A stretch of 64,000 nucleotides of DNA from Mesostigma viride (Eukaryota > Streptophyta > Mesostigmatophyceae > Mesostigmatales > Mesostigmataceae), in NCBI GenBank assembly GCA_009746045.1, contig RPFO01000076.1, positions 4,129,433 to 4,193,432 of the forward strand. Direction: 5' to 3'. The notes under the pieces were generated by a model. It searched no databases. It was not told where the DNA came from and worked only from the letters and a program-made list of their open reading frames with translations. The translations under genes and the position numbers were made by a program. Below are positions 1-9,044 of this stretch, one piece after another; within the stretch, counting starts at the first letter, position 1, and every line of letters starts with the position of its first letter.

Positions 1-1678
1 TCCGCCAAAAATCGACTTGCAGCCGATGCATCGGCTGCTCCGCGGGGGACCAAATTGCGCGAAAACTATTGAGAATTAGGAAAAGTTTCGCAGATAAGAT
101 CGAAAGTTTATAATTTTCCTCACAGCATGTTACTAGGGTTCGCATACTTCTGACAAAGTTATAGAGGTGTTCTGGCCGGTCAAAGTACAAGGGGTCAGGG
201 TACTTTTTCACGTACAACGTGCATTCCGGAAAACGACGACCTGGCCATGGCGGCTTGCGCCCACACATGGAATTTACGTTTGCGTTCGAATTTTCTGGCC
301 AAACTTAGGAAATTGATTTCATACGTCCTAAAGATCACACAGGCGAATTTTTGGTTCGCGGGAATGCCATTTGATAGGTGTCGGCAGCGTTCTTGCTGGA
401 AAAAACTGCGATCAGGCCGGACGATAGAAACGTTGACAGCAATACCTTTCCGGCGTATTTTAAAGGATATATTGGTTTCTCTGTACTTTTTATGATACAT
501 AGTAGTCGTAAACGTGCAAGGGTGGCAAGAAATCGCCGAATCTAGCGACCATGCTGCACAACTTTGGTGTGCCGAAATGCGCCATTTTGCGGCCACCGCC
601 TGGGCCAAGGTAACGCCATCCATGCCTGGTAAAGCTTCAGCATCGTTTTCCTATCGATATTTGACGTTTATATATACGTTCTAGCTTGTGTAGCACATTC
701 TTTTTGCATTATTCATGCTCTTTCTTGACCCTGGCCTGGCCCCTTTCTAAAACACCCTTCTTAGATGCTTCCATCAGTCAGTTGACCTGCCACAGTGTGA
801 AGGTGATAAGTTTTAGATGCTGTATGGGTTTGAATACCTCCATATATGTTTGTTATACATTTCCCATACACATATTGCATGAGTGTGAGGCAGTTGGCTG
901 GTCTCTGTGGCATCATCAAGCACGTAACTGGTGAGTAAAAGCTTCCCATTGACAGCATGTGCCACCAGGTGTGCTGGCCATCACCTGGCAAGCTATAGCA
1001 GCTTAGGCCTAGTTTTTCCTTGCTAGGGCAGGCTGAAATAGGCTCAACGTCACTAGTTTGTTGGTGGCTGCCTCCTATAATGTATGCCTTGCGTAGGGTA
1101 TCGGTACCACGTTACCTACGTGCATGGACAAGGTGGCACCTGCACATAGGTGCCATGTAAGGGCAGTGTGATGATGCAGTTATGTTTCCCCATCATTGTG
1201 GAAGGGAAATGTATTGTATGGCATGGTTGGGGGCCATATAAGTAGGTATTAGTAGGTAGTATGCCCACCCCTACCCCCTTGGTTGCTTTTTACCAACGGT
1301 ACCCCTATGGGCTGTACTGGGTGTAACTGCTGGTATACCCACCCAAATGATGACCCCAATGGCTCAAACTGTTCAGCAACTGATTGTTTATCATCCCTGA
1401 AGTGGTAGGTGCCTAGCTCTTATAACATAATTCAAAATGCACATTCTACCAAAAATAAAAACGCGCGTCTCGACTCCCCTAACTTTGACGGTAGTTATAC
1501 ATGGCCTACCCTGCAGATATGTTAGGTTGTGATAGCTCACCCCGAAGGAAAACTCATGGACATGCTTGACCCCCAAGGACAGCCCTTGGATGTTGGTAGG
1601 TTGGCTGTGGGGTGGTTTGCAAATTTAGCATTTTGCAGCCGATTTTTCGGCTTTAAATGGGACCAATGAGGGGTTAAG
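1..1678. mobile_element. T1, truncated copy of a non-autonomous TIR element
   Basis: From base 1 to about 1660 this aligns with the second copy at 20993-22699 at one constant offset (21022), with only scattered substitutions. The left end lies outside the window. A perfect 20-bp palindrome sits at 19-38 (core GCCGATGCATCGGC), and a related motif lies near the right end. The right end (around 1665-1678) is a degraded version of the T2 terminus. No transposase-like ORF is visible; short ORFs in both copies lack recognisable domains. The superfamily is unknown. Confidence 0.7.
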
Positions 1679-3056
1679 CTTCAGCCTATATGATTTCAGG
1701 CATCCACCCTGGGTTACACCAGATACATGACCAATCCCATACCCGTTCCTTGAGAGCAGCTTACGATATCCGCTCAACGTTCCGATAGAGGGTGGATCCG
1801 GCAAGCCTATAATAGCTGTTGATCGTGCCGGTCCATTTGGTGGATTGAAGACATCCATTGTGATGTCTGGCACTTGTGAGGCTGCCAGGTAGTCCTGACC
1901 GCTGCTGGGATGTCTGGCCATGCGCCAGACTAGCTTGATCAGTTACTCGTAAATATCGAAATCGTGACGATACGTATCACAGTTGCTTGGAGTTGTTGTC
2001 GTCTGAGTTGTCGACTGAATCAGGAGAAGCCGTACGTGAACCGGTGGCTGTGTTGCTAGCGTGCAGCTCGGTCATATGGGAGAAGAACCGCATGTTGATG
2101 GTGCAGTCAGACCGTGCACCGCTGAATTGATGACTTGATGTAGCGTCCCGTGTTCAGCGACGGGGAAATCAGCGTTCAGCAACGAAGAGTGCGTGATGGG
2201 CGCCACTCAAACCTGCAAGATTGTGTGCATGGGTTGGTTGCGCTTCATGTGGTCGTGCAGAAGCATGGCATACAAACAAAAGTCAGGCTGATTCTCGGGG
2301 TGGCAAGAAGCCAACCCCAAGAGAAAGAAGGTACGCAACAAGACATAACAAGACCACTATAGTGTCAAGTTAGAACAACAAGACAACAAGGCTCCACCTA
2401 TAGTAGCCTCTGGAATTATGCCAACTGCTGAGGGCAGCCATCGCTGGCCAGCAGGCATGCATGAAAAACGAAAAGACAACTACTAGGTACCAGACAGATC
2501 TGTCATGCAAGTACTATATTCTGACACCTGAACTGGCCCTTCACTTGCCGTCGTTTCATCATAACCTTGTCAGACTCCTCCCCCCCCCTAAATGGACCTG
2601 GAGACAGTACTATGACGTCGACAGATTTGTCGCGCCTACGTGACACACTAGGGATTAGCCAATCAGACAAATGTGGCAATGCGATATTAGTATATAGGCA
2701 TTAGCAGCAATACCTAAGTTGCGGCAAGCCATTGTGCATGCCACACGAAGGATCCTCGACTTCACGGCCAAACACAACACTGAGCAGAGGCTGCCACGGC
2801 TTTAAAAAGGAACGGGGGTGTGGTGGTCGGCACTGAGCAATTAATAGTAGGCAGACATGACAAGTGGTGAATCAGTGTCAGACCTCCCGGCCGCAGCATT
2901 TCGGAATGGTTGCCGACTATGCGGCAGACCTACATATGCCCGGCCTTAGCCTGGCAGCATCCTGCCAGGGAAGAAGGGAACAGGTTGGTTCGTTCCCGAA
3001 GAAAGGTTGGCTGAGTATCAAACCGCAATGCAAAGCTAGGGGCCACATGATCACGT
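1679..3056. other. No gene recognised
   Basis: Unassigned sequence between T1 and gypsy A. Short ORFs show no recognisable domain. The part close to 3056 may be decayed gypsy A sequence downstream of the gag zinc knuckle, but no protease signature is readable. Confidence 0.5.
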
Positions 3057-3880
3057 TCAATAGGTTGCCGACGTGTCACCGGGCGTGTCTGCTCCTCTCC
3101 TCAACTTCGGGCAGTTGCGCTTCATGTGACCGATCTCCTGACAATAGAAGCACCGCATGTGCCAGCTGCGGGTGTTGAGTAGAGCATTGACCTGGGAGTC
3201 ATTCTGCGCGTCGCCGATCTCGTCCTCATCTTGCTCCTCCTCAGCTGGGGATTCCTCCGCGTGGTCGCCTTCGTCTGCAGGATTCGACGCGTCAGCGGTA
3301 CCGCGCTGCGTCGAGCGTGCAGTCCTACTAGCCATGTGGTCGTCGGCTGTAGTGAGGAGGTATGCCTTGACCTTGGACATGTCCCACAGATGCCACGGGG
3401 TGTCTGCGAACTTCTTCCAAGCCTCCAGCTGCAGCTCAGGGCCGGTGGATGGCTTCCATGGCTCAGGCGGATCTTGTACTCGTGGCCCGACACATCCAAT
3501 AGGCGACTCGCCATCCCGTCAAACTCCACCTCAAACTCGCGGTAGGGCATGTCACCCTGTCTGAATGCGCCAAAGGCGATGCGCTCCTGGAACTCAGCGT
3601 CTGGTGGGACGAGCTTCTGCTGAATTCCATCACTCTCGTGAATATCCTTGGGGTAGGACTGTGACGCGATGCTATCGCAGTGAAGCAGTCGTGTAACTGA
3701 GATGTCCATGGCCTGGGTGATGATCAAGTCGATCAAGTCCTTGGTGGACAGATCCCAGTTGTGGTAATTCGACCAAAATTTGACGGCCTTGTTCATCAGC
3801 CTAGCCCACTCCTGGATGTCTCGCGGCTTCATGCTCATTGTTTAGCTTGGGGATGTGCTTGAAGTCGGGCATGGGGTCTG
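3057..3880 (-). pseudogene. Gypsy A gag fragment (capsid and zinc knuckle)
   Basis: Nucleocapsid/capsid remnant of a Ty3/gypsy chromovirus. On the minus strand it opens with a PMPDFK..PKL segment matching the start of the capsid region in gypsy B, followed by a capsid-like helical region. A frame change near 3480 leads into the C-terminal part with a CCHC knuckle (CFYCQEIGHMKRNC, 3111-3152). A linker rich in acidic residues precedes the knuckle. Gag sits directly downstream of the integrase/chromodomain remnant, the reverse of normal gypsy order, with no LTR between. Protease and RT are absent downstream. It cannot encode an intact Gag. Confidence 0.75.
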
Positions 3881-5868
3881 CCTCCGACTGGCTGAACTTC
3901 CATTGTACGCGGTACCATGCCCCTGCCTCGCTTCTGATCGCGGTGGGCCACAATGGCCTCCACCTCATTCTCTACCTCTCCCGTCTCTGGGTTGTGTTCT
4001 AGCGGCGCAGGGGCGTCTACCCTACCCGGGAACGTGCTCTTGTGGTACAGTTTTAACTGGTCCCTGTGGAAGGTGTTATTCTGCACCTGCCAAGTGGAGG
4101 GCACGTCTACCCGGAACATGCAGTCCTTGAACTTGTCCACCACCGGATACGAGCCGAGGAAGATTGGCTTCAACTTGGTCTTAAGCCCTTCCTCCACCTT
4201 CTGGGCGAAACGACCTAGTTGAGGACCCTCCACGAGGACCAAGTCCCCGATTTCGATCGCGGGCGTGCGAGCATCAATCGCGGCTCTCAAGCGCGTCAGG
4301 CGTTTGTCTCGTGTGGCTTGGTATCCCAAAACCGCACTTTCCTGTGCCTGCTTCATGTGCTCACGCATCTCCCTCACACCTCGCACTGTCGTGCGTATGA
4401 TTGCGTCCTTGCTGGGCATCTGGCTGTCCTGTGTCCAGGAAAAATGGCGTATAGCCGTGGGCAGCCTGGGACGAGTTGTTAAGGGCAAACTCAACTAACC
4501 CAATGAACTCATGAATCCCAGTTGTCGCCTCGCCCCTTGATGTAGTGGCGCATGGTCTCCTCCACTACCCGGTTAAGTCGTTCTACCAGATGTGTAGAGG
4601 AGCTGTGTATGTGCACATGCGGTCCCGAGGGAGACCTTGGTGCCCAGGGGTCCGAAGAACTCTTGCCAAACGTGGCAGTGAACAGCTTGTCGCGGTCGGA
4701 GATAAACTGGCGACTCAGCCCATGGTACTTGAAGACATTGTCTAGGTAGAGTCGGACGCAATCCTGCGCGGTGAGTGTCAAGGGACAATGCACCAGATGG
4801 CACCTGCGGGTCAACCGATCGAGGAACACGGCAAAATCTGCTCGTTACCCGACGGGGTCCTTTTAATGGACCAACAAAGTCCATCATCAGGCTATCCCAA
4901 GGTTGCAGCGGATCAGGTAATGAGTGGGGGGTGGCCTGCGACCCGGTGTTGCGCGGCTTCATCAATTGGCACGAATGGCATGTGCGCACATATTCCAGCG
5001 CCTCCTGCTTCATGCCGGGCCAGAAGAATAGCCGTCGCAGGTGGCTTAGTAGGACCCGATGGGTGCCCTGATGACCTCCCAAGGGAGAGCCGTGGAGCTC
5101 ATGCAAGAGCGCGGCTCTAGCGATGGGCGGTATATACAGCCGCCATTGATCCCCGGGTCCCGTCATCACGTACAGGAACCCGTATTGGAACTTGCAGGGG
5201 AGTCCGTTCATCTGCTGCGGGTGCACTGCAATGGCTGCCTGCGCCTCGGGTTCGGTCACCGTGAACCTACTGACGATGCGCTCCAAGTCGGACGTTATCT
5301 TAAAGCTCTCCGTGTTGCCTTCCGGTACGGGCAGCTTTTCCAAGTCGTCCAGCTCCTGGCGAATGGTGGTGTCGCCTGGTTGCGAGGTCGTGACTCGCCT
5401 AGCTATGGTTCGCGTGAGCGCAGTGATGTCCGCAACGGAGCCGAAGTTTCTGTCGACAAGAAGGGGCTCGCCAAGTGGTGTGAGGCTAAAGCCGCCTACT
5501 GGTGGGACCGCATGACTGGGAGGGATCCGGTGATGGGACCCCTCCCCCCCCATCGGGGTGGGCGCGCCGGTGATGGGACCCCTCCCCCCCCATCGGGGTG
5601 GGCGCGTCCTCGTGCTCGTCGCGGGGCCAAGGGGCCAAAACCTTAGGGGTGGTAGGGTCCTCATGGAAGAGGAACCGTGAGGTCAAGGATCCGTCCGACA
5701 CGCCATACGGCAGGACATGACCCATGGTGGGCACACAAACGGTGTGCAGCACACCCAAGTCCTCATAGAACTGGTAGTCTGCGCGGCGGGAAAGCGCGTC
5801 CGGGACAACTTTGTCCTCACCCTTCACATATTGAATGCGAAAGGGGCGAACTGGGACAGATACTCCAT
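3881..5868 (-). pseudogene. Gypsy A RNase H tail, integrase and chromodomain remnant
   Basis: Reading the minus strand from 5868: the end of RNase H with the clade-typical DALSRRADYQFYEDLGVL, a long linker, then integrase. The HHCC zinc domain is seen (H-x-H in ELHGSPLGGHQG, CHSC). The core shows D in MMDFVGPL, D in QFISDRDKLF and E in HLVERLNRVVEE. The C-terminal GPY/F-like part follows, and the start of a chromodomain (QWKFSQ) near 3890. Frame changes occur near 5570, 4850 and 4500. The 5' part (gag, PR, RT) is missing upstream of 5868. Homologous to gypsy D integrase at 54.9-56.4 kb. Confidence 0.8.
5527..5606. repeat. Exact 40-bp tandem duplication in the gypsy A RNase H-integrase linker
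   Basis: Two exact 40-bp units (5527-5566 and 5567-5606), each containing CCCATCGGGG and, on the minus strand, the G8AG4 tract. Forty is not a multiple of three. The reading frames on either side come into register if one unit is ignored, so the duplication explains this frameshift. Confidence 0.9.
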
Positions 5869-5897
5869 CCCTGACTATGATGATCTTGGACCACGCC

Positions 5898-6242
5898 AGT
5901 TGAGTAACTCTAGAGCCCTAGGATCTGGCTCTAAGTTCCCCATGTCCGTCCGCACGCCTTCCGCTAGCGTCCGCTAAGCCGCCGGCTATAATCCGGCGGT
6001 CCGATGCGGTCGACCGGTCTAAGGGCGGCGCCTAGGGCCGGCGCCACCTAGGCCCCAGTCCGGGGCCTTATCCGGGTCGGTACGGACAGCTAGCTTGTCC
6101 CACGGTTACGGCTAACCGGATAGGGTTTGCTGGCTAAGACATAAACCAGTGGTGGGCCAGCTCCGACAGCAGTTCTCTGTGTTCACCTTATCCCAAGCTC
6201 AACGTGACCGACCGCCATAGCTGAGCCGGTCGGGCTTTAACT
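5898..6242 (+). repeat. Copia I 5' LTR
   Basis: 345 bp, same as 11707-12051 at an offset of 5809. It begins AGTTGAGTAACTC and ends TTTAACT. GC-rich with several short inverted repeats (for example GCCGCCGGCTATAATCCGGCGG). No TGG-type primer-binding start follows at 6243, so the priming mode is unclear. Confidence 0.93.
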
Positions 6243-6261
6243 TGTATTCATAAAAATCCCG

Positions 6262-8292
6262 ATGGCTTCCGGTACACGGAGCCGCACGGGCGAACACACA
6301 GATACGCCAAGTGGCGAGGCCGCAGGGTCCGTCCTGCCACGCTTTAGTGCGGACGAGGCCACGAGGTTGATGCAAACCCTCGTGGCGCAACCTGAACTGG
6401 CCAAGCAGTTCAAGCATCTGATGCTTGCTGCTGACGATGCACTAAATCGCGGCCCTCTCAAGCAAACGGAGGTGCCCGCTGATCTACCGGCCGACTATAC
6501 GGCGGACGACGCAGCAGATTTTCTAGCTGCTCTCAAGCGTCTGCGCGATGGACGCGCAGACAAAGATTCGGAGCTGATTGGCAAGTTCCGTGCAGTATTC
6601 TGCAGTACAACAAAGCACCCAAACATTGCCAATCTAGTTCGCATTGCGGACGACAACAAACAAACCTGGGAAGTTTTTTACAACGGTCTAGATGCCCACT
6701 TGTCGCGGTCTAAGGAAGAGGCCGACGAGCAAGCCTTCAACGACTTCGAGGGCTATGCAGTTAATAAGGCAAATTTGCCCGGGGCTGCACGTGATTTCCA
6801 GGTCTTCGTGCACAAGCACAAGCTGCTAGATACTCTCAAGCCCATTTTCCTGTGCAATCGATTTCTCAAGAAATGCGACCTGTCGTCGGATGTGCATCTG
6901 ACCATAGCGACGGAACTCAAAAAGAAGAGTGCCGTCAGTTTCGACGAGGGCATGCTGTATTTGATCTCATGCTTCAAGAGTGCGCAGTCCAAGCCGGCTG
7001 CCTCGGCTGCTCTGCCATCCCTGCGCAAGGTGGATGCCGGCGCGTCTTCTTCTTCAGGCGCAGAGGCTCCAATTACGCGGTCGGAGCTTACGGCCATCCT
7101 GAAAAAGGTCGTCGGCCACGGCAACAACGGGGGCCAGCGAGGGCGCAAGCGCGGGCATGGTGGCGACGCCAAGCAGGGTGATAATCCCCCGGCCAAGCGG
7201 CAGCAGGGGGCGTCTACTGACCGCAAGCAACGCTGTGAGCGCTGCTTCGGACGTCGCCATGTCCGGGATGACTGCCGAGTTCGCCCGGACCTGGAGCTCG
7301 AGGACAACCTTTGCCGCAAGTGCCACGACGTTCTGCGTGGTCACAGCGTGGAGGCGTGCAAGGCCAAGCGCATCGTCGTCCACGGCACACGCGAGGAGTG
7401 GGCAGAGCGACGGGCAGCACGAAAGTCAGGTGAGAGCACGCTCGATACCCCTTCTTTTGCTCAATGCGTCACGCTGAACCGGGCCGTCGTAGAGCCTGAC
7501 GTCGTTCCTAAAAGCAACGTGACTGCATCCTCTGTCTCATTCCGTGATGTGCTCACGCAATCCGTTGATGCTGCTCTGGCTCTGTCGCGCCAGGATCACG
7601 TGCTTCCTGAGCACGGGTCTACAATGCGTGACCTAAGCAATGTGGTGTCTTCTAGGTCGGGTGTGTACAACGCCGAGCGACCAAGCACTACTGCAGCACC
7701 CCAGCTAGATACTGGGGCGGTTGGGCCTATGAGGAATGTTGTGACAGTGCAAGAGAATGCTGGGCGGGCAGATGTTCTCGGTACACACCACCCTAGTGTG
7801 GATCTTCACATTGGCAAGGTGCTCACACGGGCGGCCTTTCGTGCAGCCTCTGAAGCTGCCCAGTTAGCCAATGTCACTACCCCAGTAGTCACCCCACCTG
7901 TTGAGAATCCTGACAATGCCACTGCACCTCAGGCTGTCACCCTGAAACTGTTAGCATACCAGATGCACCGTGCATACGGGCATGAGGCCCAAGCCGAGGT
8001 AGAGGGGGCACACATGTTGGGGGCACCTTTATACAACGAGCTGAAGAATGTGCGTGCTCAGTGTCCTGCCTGCATCAAGATCAGGAAGAAGTCGCGTAGG
8101 CGGCATGCCAAGACTCCACCCTTGGAGCGAGGGTACCTTGTGGGGGATGTCATGCACATGGAAGGGGGGGACACCTATTTCATAGTCAAGGATAGGTTCA
8201 GCAAGGCCACCTACATTGAGCCGCTGCCCACATGTTTGAGGCTGACCTGCACAGGGCTATCAAGATCAGCCTGGCTTTCTTTCATCCCGTAG
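6262..8292 (+). CDS. Copia I gag and integrase N-terminal part (gag-pol fusion)
   Basis: Starts at an ATG only 20 bases after the 5' LTR. Residues about 1-300 form a gag region with no strong motif, followed by a basic stretch. A CCHC knuckle (CERCFGRRHVRDDC, about aa 325-338) and a second cysteine/histidine cluster (CRKC..H..C, about aa 351-367) follow. Then a low-complexity linker with no protease domain, though LDTGA occurs once at 7705-7719. Next the integrase zinc domain (MHRAYGH..CPAC, about aa 567-605) and the first catalytic Asp (GDVMHM, about aa 630). Gag and pol are fused without a stop, unlike copia II and III. The frame is lost near 8230 in mid-integrase. Confidence 0.85.
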   Translation: MASGTRSRTGEHTDTPSGEAAGSVLPRFSADEATRLMQTLVAQPELAKQFKHLMLAADDALNRGPLKQTEVPADLPADYTADDAADFLAALKRLRDGRADKDSELIGKFRAVFCSTTKHPNIANLVRIADDNKQTWEVFYNGLDAHLSRSKEEADEQAFNDFEGYAVNKANLPGAARDFQVFVHKHKLLDTLKPIFLCNRFLKKCDLSSDVHLTIATELKKKSAVSFDEGMLYLISCFKSAQSKPAASAALPSLRKVDAGASSSSGAEAPITRSELTAILKKVVGHGNNGGQRGRKRGHGGDAKQGDNPPAKRQQGASTDRKQRCERCFGRRHVRDDCRVRPDLELEDNLCRKCHDVLRGHSVEACKAKRIVVHGTREEWAERRAARKSGESTLDTPSFAQCVTLNRAVVEPDVVPKSNVTASSVSFRDVLTQSVDAALALSRQDHVLPEHGSTMRDLSNVVSSRSGVYNAERPSTTAAPQLDTGAVGPMRNVVTVQENAGRADVLGTHHPSVDLHIGKVLTRAAFRAASEAAQLANVTTPVVTPPVENPDNATAPQAVTLKLLAYQMHRAYGHEAQAEVEGAHMLGAPLYNELKNVRAQCPACIKIRKKSRRRHAKTPPLERGYLVGDVMHMEGGDTYFIVKDRFSKATYIEPLPTCLRLTCTGLSRSAWLSFIP

Positions 8293-9044
8293 TGGAGCTC
8301 ATGCTAGACCAGCAGTTCCGCTGTGTGCAAGGTTTGCCGGGGATGGAGGCCGTGGTCATCGTGGGGCGTGAGGATCACGGCAATATGGGCATGATAGATC
8401 GCACTGTAAGCTATGTCAAGACTGTGGCAGCCAAGCGACAGGATAACCCACATGGCAAATCCTACGCGGTCAAGACGGCGTGGTGCAAGGAGCTCATGCA
8501 TGTGTGCAACCATAGGCACGTGCTTGATGTCAAGGGCTTTGGGCTAGTCACGCCTCGGGGGCTGTCAGCGGGCACCTACTCACCCGAGGTAGTAGAGGCA
8601 TACCAACAGCATCTACAGGATACCGCCGCCAAGCTGCGGCTCAAGGATGCCACGCTGCCTGATTTGTCTAGCGCTTTTGAGGTCGGGCAGTTGGTCATGT
8701 TCCACAAGGAGAGCTCGCCCAGCGGCAAACGGGGCACCATGCAGGGGCCTGGGGCCATCACAAAGTTAGACTGGCCGCTGCGGGTCATAGACATAGAGTG
8801 GAATGATCGGGTGTATAGGGTACCATGGGCATCGGTGGCAGGCTATAAGCAAGGGGATAGCATGGAGAGTGAGCTGGCAGCCAACAGGGCACTGGGGTGG
8901 GTAGTGAAGGATAATGCGCCTGTCGTAGCATCTGAGGTGGTACCCCACGGGTCGCTCCCAGGGGCAGACACAGCTACACCCCCCCCTCCCCTGGGCCCCA
9001 ATATGACCCCGTGGATGGGTGGGATGAGGATGGGGTGGGTTTGA
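8232..9044 (+). CDS. Copia I integrase core, C-terminal part (frame -1 to the preceding ORF)
   Basis: Continues the integrase after a frame change. The second catalytic Asp lies in MLDQQFRCV. The third position is Asp, not Glu (GMIDRTVSYVKT, codon 8397-8399), where copia II has GAVERSIREVKT. Downstream is an integrase C-terminal beta-rich region (VGQLVMFHKE, then YRVPWASV), similar to the YRLSWA segment of copia II. The ORF ends in a proline/glycine-rich linker, where a second frame change (9011-9044) leads to the protease-RT ORF. Either single-base loss or recoding could explain the breaks. Confidence 0.8.
   Translation: MFEADLHRAIKISLAFFHPVVELMLDQQFRCVQGLPGMEAVVIVGREDHGNMGMIDRTVSYVKTVAAKRQDNPHGKSYAVKTAWCKELMHVCNHRHVLDVKGFGLVTPRGLSAGTYSPEVVEAYQQHLQDTAAKLRLKDATLPDLSSAFEVGQLVMFHKESSPSGKRGTMQGPGAITKLDWPLRVIDIEWNDRVYRVPWASVAGYKQGDSMESELAANRALGWVVKDNAPVVASEVVPHGSLPGADTATPPPPLGPNMTPWMGGMRMGWV

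Noticed and set aside
195-623. 142-codon ORF present in both T1 and T2
   Set aside because: Substitutions between copies show no obvious silent bias and no domain; probably an accident of the repeat.
7705-7719. LDTGA motif as a canonical copia protease
   Set aside because: No flap or second hydrophobic-ILG motif at the right distance; surrounding sequence is low complexity. Kept only as a caveat.
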